Shown here one piece after another: positions 39,965 to 49,568 of a stretch of DNA of 64,000 nucleotides; within the stretch, counting starts at the first letter, position 1; each line of letters opens with the position of its first letter. The translations under genes were made by a program, and so were the position numbers. The notes under the pieces are model-generated. The model was not told the DNA's origin. It did no database searches and saw only the letters and a program-made list of their open reading frames with translations. The stretch is from contig JADKCY010000011.1 of the NCBI GenBank assembly GCA_016718605.1, positions 124,001 through 188,000 on the forward strand, read 5' to 3'. The DNA is from Lysobacterales bacterium. GTDB lineage: Bacteria > Pseudomonadota > Gammaproteobacteria > Xanthomonadales > Xanthomonadaceae.

Positions 39965-40338
39965 GTCGAAGCGATTTTCTTTCATCGACATCCGCATCGG
40001 GAGGCACGGAGCCGCTCGATCGGCTGATTCAGCACGCGCTACGCCACTATGAGCCGGTGGCATTGCCGGCAAACTTCGCTTCGGAGGTGGCCAGTTTGGT
40101 CATTGATGCGGAGCGTAAGGATCGCCGCGAAACCCTTTTCTTGCTGGGGGCGCTGATTGTGGCTGTGCTGGCGTCGCTCTGGTTTGATAGCTCGTGGCTT
40201 GATGAGTTGGTTGCCGTCGGCGAGACCTTGGATCAGCTTGGCGGTAGCCATTCCTTGGCCTTGGCAGTTGTGGCTCTGGTCAGCGCGTGGGGTGTCGATC
40301 AGTGGTTGACGCGCCGTACCAACCCCATCGGATGGTGA
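39961..40338 (+). CDS. Membrane protein coupled to the sigma factor (possible anti-sigma)
   Basis: 125 residues. A cytoplasmic N-terminal half ('PLDRLIQHALRHYEPVALPA') is followed by two membrane helices ('TLFLLGALIVAVLASLWF' and 'HSLALAVVALVSAWGV'). It overlaps the sigma gene by 4 bp (ATGA), the usual place for an anti-sigma factor. No zinc anti-sigma motif (HxxxCxxC) is present, so the anti-sigma role is an inference from position only. Confidence 0.6.
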   Translation: MSRSDFLSSTSASGGTEPLDRLIQHALRHYEPVALPANFASEVASLVIDAERKDRRETLFLLGALIVAVLASLWFDSSWLDELVAVGETLDQLGGSHSLALAVVALVSAWGVDQWLTRRTNPIGW

Positions 40339-40429
40339 CGCGATACGTCATGATGGGCGATTGCCGATGCCATCGTTTCGGGCGGATTTCTCACGCCTGC
40401 GCTCACTCGCCTATACTGTGCCGCCCTGA

Positions 40430-40876
40430 TTGAGACCTGCCGCATTGAGCCATCCTGCCGAACAATCGCCAATCACCGCCCCCAGCACCGAACAACTGCT
40501 CAACGCAGTGCGTCACGCGCTGGATGACCTCAAGGCCAAGGATGTACGCGAGTTGGACGTGCGCGGCAGAACGGGTTTCACCGATTACATGTTTTTCGCC
40601 TCGGGTACCTCATCGCGGCATGTGAAGTCGATTGCGGACGAAGTGCAGAAGCAGGTCAAAGCCATTGGCTTGATGCCGCTGGGCGTTGAGGGTGAGCGCG
40701 ATGCCGAATGGGTGCTGGTGGATCTGGGCGAGATCGTGGTGCATGTCTTCCTCCCGCGCGTTCGTGAGTTCTACGGGCTGGAGCGACTCTGGAGCATTGG
40801 TCCTGACCCGGACGAACAACCGCCCGCGCCCGGTCCAAATGTGGTGCGCGGTTTTGAAGACGACGGCGAAGCGTGA
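40430..40876 (+). CDS. rsfS: Ribosome silencing factor RsfS
   Basis: 148 residues from a TTG at 40430; a second TTG at 40445 ('LSHPAEQ') is equally likely. RsfS binds L14 and blocks subunit joining in starvation. Family core: 'LDDLKAKDVRELDVRGRTGFTDYM' (split by the turn), 'ASGTSSRHVKSIAD', 'EWVLVDLGEIVVHVF' and 'REFYGLERLW'. TATACT at about 40412 could be the -10 of its promoter. rlmH follows 49 bp later. Confidence 0.92.
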   Translation: MRPAALSHPAEQSPITAPSTEQLLNAVRHALDDLKAKDVRELDVRGRTGFTDYMFFASGTSSRHVKSIADEVQKQVKAIGLMPLGVEGERDAEWVLVDLGEIVVHVFLPRVREFYGLERLWSIGPDPDEQPPAPGPNVVRGFEDDGEA

Positions 40877-40925
40877 TGCGCTGAGGATGCCCAGCTGGCA
40901 TCGCAGATCGGCTGAAAACTGAACA

Positions 40926-41399
40926 ATGAAGGCCGCGCTGATTGCCGTTGGCGTCGGAATGCCTGCTTGGGTACAGGATGGCTTTGCCGAGTACAGCAAG
41001 CGTTTGGCCCACTGGTTGCCCCTTCAGTTGATCGAGCTCACGCCTGGCGAGCGCGGCAAGTCGCGTGACCCGCAACGTGCCATGGAGGATGAGGCCAAGC
41101 GCCTCATCGCAGCAGTTCCAAAGGGCGCGGTCTTGGTTTTGCTGGACAGCCGTGGCAAGTCCTATAGCAGCGAGGCGCTCAGTGAGCGCCTGCAGCATTG
41201 GCGTATGCAAGGTCGCGATCTGGCATTCCTGATTGGTGGTCCGGACGGATTTGCTGCCGAGGTGCGAGGCGCGGCCAGCGAATCCTGGTCGCTTGGGCCG
41301 TTGACCTTGCCGCATCCGCTGGTTCGCGTCATTGTTGCCGAGCAGTTGTTTCGCGCGGCCAGCATTCTTGCCAATCACCCCTATCACCGCGGGGGCTGA
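40926..41399 (+). CDS. rlmH: 23S rRNA pseudouridine-1915 N3-methyltransferase RlmH
   Basis: 157 residues, a SPOUT-class methyltransferase acting on assembled 70S ribosomes. Signature blocks are 'LLDSRGKSYSSEALSERL', 'DLAFLIGGPDGFAAEV' and the C-terminal 'LTLPHPLVRVIVAEQLFRA' with 'ILANHPYHRGG'. Pairing with rsfS is conserved in many bacteria. Confidence 0.95.
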   Translation: MKAALIAVGVGMPAWVQDGFAEYSKRLAHWLPLQLIELTPGERGKSRDPQRAMEDEAKRLIAAVPKGAVLVLLDSRGKSYSSEALSERLQHWRMQGRDLAFLIGGPDGFAAEVRGAASESWSLGPLTLPHPLVRVIVAEQLFRAASILANHPYHRGG

Positions 41400-41541
41400 C
41401 GCCTGCTGAGTCGGCATATTCCACACGGCATGTGGATAAGCCTGTTGAGGAGGTGCGAATCGCTTCGTCAAGTCATTCCTACACTTGGATTTATCGGTCA
41501 ATGGACGAAAACTGTCCAGCAAGAAAATCAGGAGAAATTCG

Positions 41542-41952
41542 ATGTCGCAAGCCGATTCGTTGGAGTTGATTGCCCGCTATTACACGGCCTTCAACCGTGG
41601 TGACTGGGAAACCCTGCTTGCACTGTTGCATGAAGATGTCGCGCACGATCTGAATCAGGGCGTGCGCGAGATCGGGCGTGAGGCGTTCCGCATATTCCTG
41701 GCGCGCATGAATCGCTGCTATCGCGAGCAGTTGGCGGATATCCGTGTCATTGCCAGCGCTGATGGCAGTCACGCGGCCGCAGAGTATGTCGTGAATGGCG
41801 AGTACTTGGTCGCAGATGAAGGCTTGCCACCGGCGCACGGTCAGCGGTACGTGTTGCCTGGCGGCGCCTTTTTCGATGTGCGTTCCGGTCGCGTCGCGCG
41901 CGTCAGCAATTACTACAACCTGCAGGATTGGCTGCAGCAAGTGGGTGGCTGA
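41542..41952 (+). CDS. NTF2-like / SnoaL-type ketosteroid-isomerase-fold protein
   Basis: 136 residues from the ATG at 41542, which has AGGAGA upstream. 'YYTAFNRGDWETLLALLHEDV' near the start and 'RVARVSNYYNLQDWLQQ' at the end are typical of the NTF2-like cone fold. Such proteins include isomerases, hydrolases and non-catalytic binders. It is followed 9 bp later by a GNAT gene and then a nitrilase-family gene, a small three-gene unit. Confidence 0.8.
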   Translation: MSQADSLELIARYYTAFNRGDWETLLALLHEDVAHDLNQGVREIGREAFRIFLARMNRCYREQLADIRVIASADGSHAAAEYVVNGEYLVADEGLPPAHGQRYVLPGGAFFDVRSGRVARVSNYYNLQDWLQQVGG

Positions 41953-41961
41953 GATCAGGCC

Positions 41962-42564
41962 ATGGGCGACGTGCAGGTTCGCGTGCTGTGTGGAGCTGAC
42001 ATTGCGCCCTACCGCGATGCGGTAGCGGCCTTGCGGATCAAGGTATTTCGGGACTTTCCTTACCTGTACGATGGGGATTTGGACTTCGAAGCGAAGTATC
42101 TGCGTGTTTATGCCGAGTCGTCGCGCAGCGTTTTCGTGCTGGCGTTGGCTCAGGGTCGGGTGATCGGTGCGTCCACGGGCATTCCTTTGAACGACGATGC
42201 GGATGCCTTCCAGCAGCCATTTCGCGCGCGTGGCATGGCGGTGGATTCGGTGTTCTATTTTGGCGAATCGGTACTACTTCCGGACTACCGGGGCAGAGGC
42301 CTTGGGCACCTTTTTTTTGATGCGCGTGAGGCGCACGCCCGCGCGCTCGGTGGTTTTGACTGGACCGCATTCGCCGCGGTGGATCGCACTCCAGACGATG
42401 CTCGGCGCCCCGAGAATTATCGCGGCAATGAGTCGTTCTGGCAGAAGCGCGGTTACCTGCGGCAGCCGGATATGCCCATGCGATTGGCATGGAAGGAACT
42501 CGGCAATCAAACCGAAAGCGCGCAGACGCTGACCTTCTGGCTGCGTCGTTTGGAGAACGTCTGA
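41962..42564 (+). CDS. GNAT-family N-acetyltransferase
   Basis: 200 residues. The acetyl-CoA loop is in 'SVLLPDYRGRGLGHLFFDAR' and the protein ends with a helix/strand typical of GNAT. It is preceded by 'FPYLYDGDLDFEAKYLRVYA'. The substrate is unknown. Its stop shares a base with the next start (TGATG), implying coupled translation with the amidase. Confidence 0.85.
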   Translation: MGDVQVRVLCGADIAPYRDAVAALRIKVFRDFPYLYDGDLDFEAKYLRVYAESSRSVFVLALAQGRVIGASTGIPLNDDADAFQQPFRARGMAVDSVFYFGESVLLPDYRGRGLGHLFFDAREAHARALGGFDWTAFAAVDRTPDDARRPENYRGNESFWQKRGYLRQPDMPMRLAWKELGNQTESAQTLTFWLRRLENV

Positions 42565-43439
42565 TGCGCGTGGCTGCATGCAAATACCCTTTGGAAACCC
42601 TTTCCAGCTTTGCTGCGTTTGCGGAGAAGCAAGCCCGCTTGTTGCAAGACGTGGCGCGTCAGGGCGCGCAGGTAGCGGTATTGCCGGAATATCTGGCCTT
42701 GGAAATTGCTGGCGGATTTGACCCCACAACGCGAACCGACTTGGGCTTGTCGGTGCAGGCGATGCAGTCATGTTTCCCCGACTGGGCCCTTTGCTACCAG
42801 AACCTGGCAGATCGTCTTGGGCTATGGATCCAGGCTGGAACCTTTCTGCTGGCGCAGGAAGAAGGGCGCTATCGCAATCGTGCCTTTCTGTTCCGTCCGC
42901 ATGCGGTTCCGCTATGGCAGGACAAGCTGCAACTGACCGGGTTCGAAAAGCAGTCAGGTCTGCTGCAGGCAGGGAATTCGCTGCAGGTGTTCGATTTGCT
43001 CGGACAACGAAGCGGGATGGCGGTTTGCTACGACAGCGAGTTTCCGTTGCCAGTGCGTGCACAGTGCGAGGCTGGCGCGCGCGTGCTACTGGTGCCGAGT
43101 TGTACCGACACCGCGGCGGGCGCCACGCGGGTTCGCATCGGTTGCCAGGCGCGTGCGCTGGAAAATCGCATCTTTGTCGCCTGCGCGGTGACCTCGGGTG
43201 AATTGCCTTGGAGCCCGGCGCTCGACAGCAACACGGGCGAGGCAGCGATCTATGCGCCGATGGATATTGGCCTCCCCGCCGATGGTGTGCTCGCCAGCAC
43301 CACGGAAGGTCAGCTCTGGGCGATCGCCGAGCTCGAGTTGTCCGCGTTGACCGATCCGAGTCGGCCTGCGCAGGTCGCCAACGATCGGGATTGGATGGCG
43401 CAGCAGATGCCATTGATCAAGCGTGCTCGCTTGGTCTGA
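42564..43439 (+). CDS. Carbon-nitrogen hydrolase (nitrilase family)
   Basis: 291 residues from the ATG at 42564. The catalytic triad is visible: E42 in 'LPEYLALE', K121 in 'WQDKLQLTGFEK', and C155 in 'GMAVCYDSEFP'. These enzymes hydrolyse amides or nitriles. Coupled to a GNAT gene, an arrangement that suggests turnover or modification of the same amine/amide metabolite, but the substrate is not known. Confidence 0.88.
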   Translation: MRVAACKYPLETLSSFAAFAEKQARLLQDVARQGAQVAVLPEYLALEIAGGFDPTTRTDLGLSVQAMQSCFPDWALCYQNLADRLGLWIQAGTFLLAQEEGRYRNRAFLFRPHAVPLWQDKLQLTGFEKQSGLLQAGNSLQVFDLLGQRSGMAVCYDSEFPLPVRAQCEAGARVLLVPSCTDTAAGATRVRIGCQARALENRIFVACAVTSGELPWSPALDSNTGEAAIYAPMDIGLPADGVLASTTEGQLWAIAELELSALTDPSRPAQVANDRDWMAQQMPLIKRARLV

Positions 43440-43684
43440 GATGTGCTGTCGGGGGTGCGTATTTCGACCTCGCTGGTCGAGCGATGGCGCTGGGCAGGTG
43501 CTCGCAGGTATTTGATTTCAGCGACTTCTGAATTAACACGCGTGACTTTTGTTGTATTGCGGCATTAACTCCCGCACGGGACAATGGCTTGCTGATTCGC
43601 GCAGGTGTCAGCGGCCATCTGCCGCCGAGGCGAGGCCCGCTGACTGGCGTGATCCGGCTCACAGCCATCACACGGGACTTGACC

Positions 43685-46270
43685 ATGCTGACCAGCTATC
43701 GCCAACACGTTGCCGAGCGCGCCGCGCTGGGCATTCCTCCGCTGCCGCTGACAGCGCAGCAAACCGCTGAAGTCATTGAACTTCTGAAGACACCACCGGC
43801 AGGCGAAGACCATTTTCTGGTCGAGTTGCTGACCCATCGGGTGCCTGCCGGTGTTGATGACGCCGCCAAGGTCAAAGCAAGTTACTTGGCCGCCCTGGCG
43901 CACGGCACGGAAGTCAATCGCCTGATCTCGCCCGAGCGCGCGACCGAACTGCTCGGCACCATGCTGGGCGGCTACAACGTCCATCCCTTGGTTGAATTAC
44001 TCGATAGCGCCGCGCTGGGCGCCGCGGCGGCTGAGGGTTTGAAAAACACCCTGCTGGTTTTCGATGCCTTCCACGATATCGAGGAAAAGGCCAGATCCGG
44101 CAATGCGCACGCCCGTTCCGTGTTGCAAAGTTGGGCTGACGCGGAGTGGTTCACCAGTTGCCCTGAAGTGGCACAAAGCCTCACCGTCACCGTGTTCAAG
44201 GTGCCCGGCGAAACCAATACCGACGATCTGTCGCCAGCGCCGGATGCCACCACGCGTCCGGACATCCCGCTGCATGCGTTGGCAATGCTCAAGAACGCGC
44301 GTCCTGACGCGCCTTTTGTGCCGGAAGAGGACGGTAAGCGTGGCCCGATCCAGGCCATTCTCGATCTCAAGGCGAAAGGTCATCTGGTGGCGTATGTGGG
44401 CGATGTCGTCGGTACTGGCTCTTCGCGCAAGTCGGCGACCAACAGTGTGCTGTGGTGGACCGGGGAAGACATTCCCTTCATTCCCAACAAGCGATTTGGT
44501 GGCGTCTGCCTGGGTAGCAAGATTGCTCCGATTTTCTACAACACCATGGAAGACGCGGGCGCGCTGCCGATCGAGCTCGATGTTGCGAAGATGGAGCACG
44601 GCGATGTCATCGAATTGCAGCCGTATGCAGGCAAGGCGCTGAAAAACGGGTCGGTGATCGCCGAGTTTGAAGTCAAATCCGATGTGCTGTTCGATGAAGT
44701 GCGTGCCGGTGGTCGCATCCCCTTGATCATCGGTCGCGGCCTCACTGCCAAGGCGCGCGAATCGCTGGGTCTCGCACCGTCGAGTCTGTTCCGCCTTCCG
44801 CAGGCGCCTGCCGATACGGGCAAGGGTTTCACTCTGGCGCAGAAGATGGTCGGTCGTGCCTGTGGCTTGCCGGAAGGCAAGGGCATGCGCCCAGGCACCT
44901 ATTGCGAACCGAAGATGACCACGGTGGGTTCGCAGGACACCACCGGGCCGATGACCCGCGATGAACTGAAAGATTTGGCCTGCCTCGGATTCTCCGCGGA
45001 TCTGGTAATGCAGTCGTTCTGCCACACCGCGGCCTATCCCAAGCCGGTCGATGTCAAAACGCATCACACCTTGCCTGAGTTCATCTCGACACGTGGTGGC
45101 GTCAGCCTGCGTCCGGGCGACGGCATCATCCATAGTTGGCTGAATCGCATGCTGCTGCCGGACACCGTCGGCACCGGTGGTGACTCGCACACGCGCTTCC
45201 CCATCGGCATTTCCTTCCCGGCAGGATCGGGCTTGGTGGCCTTCGCCGCGGCTACCGGCGTTATGCCGCTGGACATGCCGGAATCGGTGCTGGTGCGCTT
45301 CAAGGGCGATCTGCAACCCGGCGTCACCCTGCGTGATCTGGTGCATGCAATTCCGCTGTACGCCATCAAGGCCGGTCTGTTGACCGTCGAGAAAAAGGGC
45401 AAGAAGAACATCTTTTCTGGCCGCATTCTGGAAATCGAAGGCTTGCCCAATCTGAAGATCGAACAGGCCTTCGAGTTGGCGGATGCTTCTGCCGAGCGTT
45501 CCGCTGCCGGTTGCACGGTGCGTTTGGACAAGGCGCCGATCATTGAGTATCTGAACAGCAATATCACGTTGCTGAAGTGGATGATCGCGGAAGGCTACAA
45601 AGATGCTCGCACGCTGGCACGTCGCATCAGCAAGATGGAAGCCTGGCTGGCCAATCCGCAGTTGCTTGAGCCCGATGCGGATGCCGAGTACGCAGCGGTC
45701 ATCGATATTGATCTGAAGGACATTGTCGAACCCATTGTCTGCTGTCCCAACGACCCGGACGACGCCAAGACCCTGTCGGATGTCGCCGGTGCCAAGATCG
45801 ATGAGGTATTCATTGGCTCCTGTATGACCAATATCGGTCACTTCCGTGCCGCAGCCAAGTTGCTGGAGGGCAAGCGCGATATTCCCACCCGGCTGTGGGT
45901 TGCACCGCCGACCAAGATGGATGCGGCCGAACTGACGAAGGAAGGCCATTACGGCACCTTTGGCACGGCCGGTGCGCGCATGGAAATGCCCGGTTGTTCG
46001 CTGTGTATGGGCAACCAGGCGCAGATTCGCGAAGGCGCCACGGCGATGTCCACCTCGACCCGCAACTTCCCAAACCGCTTGGGTCGGAACACCGATGTGT
46101 ACCTCGGTTCCGCCGAACTGGCCGCCATCTGCTCACGTCTGGGGCGCATCCCCACGCGCGAGGAATACATGGCCGACATCGGCGTGATCAATGCCAACGG
46201 CGACAAGATCTACCGTTACATGAACTTCGATCAGATCGCGGACTACGCCGAGGTCGCCAAGGCCGTTTGA
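43685..46270 (+). CDS. acnB: Bifunctional aconitate hydratase 2 / 2-methylisocitrate dehydratase
   Basis: 861 residues (E. coli AcnB 865). The HEAT-like N-terminal domain ('HVAERAALGIPPLPL') is followed by a swivel domain and the catalytic core. The [4Fe-4S] cysteines are in 'VCCPNDPDD', 'GSCMTNIGH' and 'CSLCMGNQ'. The enzyme converts citrate to isocitrate in the TCA cycle and 2-methyl-cis-aconitate in propionate use. The ATG at 43685 removes a 32-residue unlikely extension. A strong terminator follows. A degraded partial copy lies 1.9 kb downstream of the matching segment. Confidence 0.96.
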   Translation: MLTSYRQHVAERAALGIPPLPLTAQQTAEVIELLKTPPAGEDHFLVELLTHRVPAGVDDAAKVKASYLAALAHGTEVNRLISPERATELLGTMLGGYNVHPLVELLDSAALGAAAAEGLKNTLLVFDAFHDIEEKARSGNAHARSVLQSWADAEWFTSCPEVAQSLTVTVFKVPGETNTDDLSPAPDATTRPDIPLHALAMLKNARPDAPFVPEEDGKRGPIQAILDLKAKGHLVAYVGDVVGTGSSRKSATNSVLWWTGEDIPFIPNKRFGGVCLGSKIAPIFYNTMEDAGALPIELDVAKMEHGDVIELQPYAGKALKNGSVIAEFEVKSDVLFDEVRAGGRIPLIIGRGLTAKARESLGLAPSSLFRLPQAPADTGKGFTLAQKMVGRACGLPEGKGMRPGTYCEPKMTTVGSQDTTGPMTRDELKDLACLGFSADLVMQSFCHTAAYPKPVDVKTHHTLPEFISTRGGVSLRPGDGIIHSWLNRMLLPDTVGTGGDSHTRFPIGISFPAGSGLVAFAAATGVMPLDMPESVLVRFKGDLQPGVTLRDLVHAIPLYAIKAGLLTVEKKGKKNIFSGRILEIEGLPNLKIEQAFELADASAERSAAGCTVRLDKAPIIEYLNSNITLLKWMIAEGYKDARTLARRISKMEAWLANPQLLEPDADAEYAAVIDIDLKDIVEPIVCCPNDPDDAKTLSDVAGAKIDEVFIGSCMTNIGHFRAAAKLLEGKRDIPTRLWVAPPTKMDAAELTKEGHYGTFGTAGARMEMPGCSLCMGNQAQIREGATAMSTSTRNFPNRLGRNTDVYLGSAELAAICSRLGRIPTREEYMADIGVINANGDKIYRYMNFDQIADYAEVAKAV

Positions 46271-46300
46271 TGCCAGAAGTCGTGCGCTGGAACGCAGTGC

Positions 46301-46328
46301 AAAAAGCCGACCGCGAGGTCGGCTTTTT
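46301..46328 (+). terminator. Rho-independent terminator of acnB
   Basis: A 12-bp perfect stem (AAAAAGCCGACC / GGTCGGCTTTTT), GCGA tetraloop and T run, 31 bp after the acnB stop. The flanking A run makes it work on both strands. Confidence 0.92.
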
Positions 46329-47014
46329 GTTGGAGAGCTTGCCTCCGTGCAACTATGGGGAAGACAAATTTCTGCAGGAGCGTTCGGACGTTCAAGCATC
46401 GGGGTGACCGCGCCACGGCAAGATTAACCGAGTTGGCTTAGCCGCAGAGCGCTGGCGCGGCATCGTCGGAACAACTTGCCCTGCAACAGAAATGCCGTTT
46501 GGATCTGAGTCACGCCCAGCGCACCCAAATCGAGCTCGGTCAACCACCAACCGTTGCGCTGGTCTTGCAGCGATCACCCAACTTGCTGAAATTCAGCAAC
46601 TTTCATCGCGAACTCCAGATTCGCTGCCGGGCAGTTCGCGTGTTTCGTCAACCCGCACATCACGTATCGCCCAATGGTCCCTTTCCCCTTGGTACCGGAT
46701 GATCGCCTCAACTTGGGCGGGCCGGATGCGCTGCGTGACAGAGGTCACCGGAACTCGATGATCTCGCGACGAACCGGCTGTTGGTGCCGAAATCTGCTTT
46801 TGGCAACTGTTGGTCGATGTATCCGAGCGGGCGGGGGGGCTTGATGAACTGGCAGCGGATTCCACGGTGGCTACTGCTATGTGGTACGAGGGCGTGAGTG
46901 TACCCAGTCGGGAAATTGCTCGATGCCGAGCGACAGAGCCGTTGACTGGGACCTTGGTTCCCCACGCCGGAACACCCGCGGCAGTCCGCAAGATTTGAAC
47001 ACTCACATTCCTAG
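46329..47014. other. 686-bp stretch with no recognisable gene
   Basis: No frame gives a convincing protein. A minus-strand open frame (46593-47006) is rich in S, P and R and matches nothing I know. The final 30-40 bases before 47015 show loose similarity to acnB just upstream of its duplicated part (position 45050 on), suggesting the degraded copy fades out into this stretch. Confidence 0.6.
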
Positions 47015-47314
47015 CCTGAGTTCATCTCGACGGGGTGGCGTTCGCCCGCGTCCGGGCGACGGCATCATCCATAGTTGGCTGAATCGCATGCTGCTGCCGG
47101 ACACCGTCGGCACCGGTGGTGACTGCACACGCGCTTCCCATCGGCACTTCCGGCAGGTCGGGCTTGGTGGCCTAGGCCGCGGCTACCGGCATGTGGGGAG
47201 GGGGGTGGGGGCGATCGACGGCGCTGGGTGGGGGGGGGCCGTCGAGAAAGGCGCTCTTTTCTGGCCGCTTGGATGAAGGCTTGCCCAAACTGAAAACGAA
47301 CAAGCCTGAGCTGG
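47015..47314 (+). pseudogene. Degraded partial copy of acnB
   Basis: This stretch aligns with acnB 45074-45480. A 77-bp core (47048-47124) is identical to acnB 45109-45185; on both sides matches fall away into small deletions and substitutions. The middle has G runs up to 9 long. The downstream part again matches acnB around 'GTCGAGAAA' and 'GGCTTGCCCAA'. The frame is broken several times and nothing functional can be made. It may be a relic of tandem duplication or an artefact of poor sequence or assembly. Confidence 0.8.
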
Positions 47315-47483
47315 AACGTCTGCTGTTCCAGTGACTGGGGGGGTGTAAGACCGGGTGTTCTGCGATGTTTGGCTTGGTCGTGTAGTTCGGGTTCGGCAAT
47401 CGGACGCCCTGTACGCGTTCAATGCCATGAGGAAATGAGCCGCAAAATCGGGTGGACGATCTTTGCCACCTCAACGACTTTCC

Positions 47484-49256
47484 TGGCTAGGGGAGGGTAC
47501 GCTGGTCCGCAACAAGGTCAAAATCTTGCGCGTCAACGACGGTACATTGTTCGCCGTCTACGGCCTGCAACAGCAGACCGCAAGCCTCGCGTATGACACC
47601 AAGGCGAGGATGACGCGCTTGCCGTTTGACGTGGTGATCAGCGTCTCCACCGACAACGGTGCTACATGGGGCACACCACTCAATGTATCGAACACTGCGA
47701 CGTCGAGTTCGTCGCTCGGCATAGTCGAGGCTACCGGCGCGCCTCCTTTGGATGCCAACGGCCACCCCGATCTTAGTGCGATGGCGCGACAAGCGATGCC
47801 GTGGGCAACCAGATCGGGTCACGGGGTAGCTTGTTGGCGACGGGCGTTTGTCGTCAGGAACTCAATGGGTCTGTACAGTTGCCTTTATGTCTCAGATTGC
47901 GCTGGAATTGGCGCAGTTTGACCAGATCGGCGGCACCCAACCTATCAGCTCACCAGCGGACTGCGGATGTCAAGCAGGACGCCAGTAATTGACGGCGTTC
48001 GTGATTTCGTGGCGGGATCCGAGGGTGGCGCGCCGAAGGTCGGGAGGGCGTCCGGCGCCAATGTCAACAATGGTACTGACATCTGGTTCGCGAGCCTCGC
48101 CACGACGGCGTTCGCCGTCGGCGACTGGACCAGTTCATCGCGGATAACCCGCAATACGCTGACCAGTGCAGCGCTCAGCAGTGCCAACGCCAAGGCCACT
48201 ATCTCCGGCGCGCGGAGTGGGTGTGCGGGCGAACATTGGGCAGATCAGTGCCAATGTGGTGATGGGGGCCAAGGCCTGAGGGGTGAGCAGTATGTGCGCT
48301 ACCAAGTGTTCCCTTGGAATCAACCGCCGTCGACTGGCGCCGATGGCTGCATCATCAGTACCCCTTCGGAGAATGCTCGCCGTGTGCGTTTTCTGACTCA
48401 GGAACCGCCAAACGCCACCCAACTCGTGTTCATCTACAAGCAAGGCGATTACACGCAGGGCGGACCGAGCGACATTTTCCTCCGCCGTGCCACTGGTGGC
48501 CTGCTGACACCTGACTCGCTGCAGCCACCAGTCGACGCGGTCAACTGCACGAACAGCAGCAACGATGATGAAGACGTGCTGGTCACGCTCGCCGATCAGC
48601 CGCCGGCACTAAACTTCAGCGGCAGCAACGCGCTCAAGGGCGGCACCGGCACCGCGCCCGACGCAACGTCCGGTGCCAATCCAATTGAGAACGCGTTGGC
48701 CCACGCGGCATCATGCGTGGCAACACGATCATCATCGGCTACAGCTATACACCTGACCTGTACCGCTTCATCTACCTCAACAATACCGATCCGTACAATT
48801 TCTGGAGGGGGGAGGCGAGGGGGATCGGAGAACTTGCGGAATCCGGGCAGCTCTGGTGCGTGAGCCTGGATTGTCCCCACCACCTTGGAGTGGGCTGCCA
48901 CAGGACGTCAGAACGTCATACCGTCGCGGCACAATCAACGGGCGAGCCGAGGCGGGGATGTGGATATCTACATGATGGTGTCGCTCGACAACGGGCAGAG
49001 CTGGACGCGCTCGCAGGCGATCACTGTTGGTGATGTGGAGAACGGTTTTCCTGACGAGTCTGAAGATTTTGAGACCCAGATCAAGATTCGCCCGGATGGT
49101 CTGGAAGGTCACGCGGTGTGGTCGTCCGCGCTGCCCTCGACAGAGAATCCCGGCACCACGGTGGACGCTGTGTCGTATCGCCGCTACCAGTTGCTTGAAG
49201 CACCACTGTTCCGCGATGGCTATGAAGAACCCCAGAAGACTGCTGATCGCCGATGA
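47484..49256 (+). pseudogene. Secreted/surface protein gene broken by several frameshifts
   Basis: Long coding stretches continue across at least six frame changes. Pieces include 'VISVSTDNGATWGTPLNVSN', 'MSQIALELAQFDQIGGTQP', 'VRANIGQISANVVMGA', 'NTIIIGYSYTPDLYRF' and 'MVSLDNGQSWTRSQAI'. These BNR-like 'S.DNG..W' repeats suggest a sialidase-like or choice-of-anchor type exported protein. Several breaks can be mended by adding one base in a homopolymer. The end 'PLFRDGYEEPQ' recalls the tail of the secreted protein at 9.5 kb. No start or signal peptide is found, so the 5' end is also lost. Confidence 0.7.
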
Positions 49257-49568
49257 AACGCGATTGCCGAGCAACGCCGGCTTGTTTTTCATGCGAGCCG
49301 GGCTTCGGCGGCGCGCTATTGGCATTCTCGAATGGTGCTCCAGGGATGTGTTCGCTCAGTGCAATCCAAGTGTTGCGCCAAGGCAAGCTCGGCGGCTACT
49401 GACGGCGCAGTCATTCAACGGCATCGTCAGCGCATTGGCTTCAGCACACGATATGCGTCCTGTTCGATAGCGCACCGACGGTCAGGGCCCAATCCGGCCA
49501 AAGTGTGCACGCGTCCGGTGGCACGCCGAGGATTGGCCTTCCGGCGCCGCGTGGACTTGGAGCCTTGC
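49257..49568. other. 312-bp gap with no recognisable gene
   Basis: An open frame runs through from 49332 into the next gene, but its first 79 codons are cysteine- and arginine-rich and unlike the rest of the protein. No clear promoter, repeat or terminator is visible. Confidence 0.5.

Noticed and set aside
43997..45949. 650-codon open frame on the minus strand inside acnB
   Set aside because: It is antisense to a complete, well-conserved acnB and has shadow composition (H, R and Q rich). No start site or family match.
46593..47006. Minus-strand frame with 'RYQGERDHWAIRDVRVDE'
   Set aside because: It looks protein-like for a short span, but the rest is S/P-rich and unsupported in a damaged region. 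I could not assign a family.
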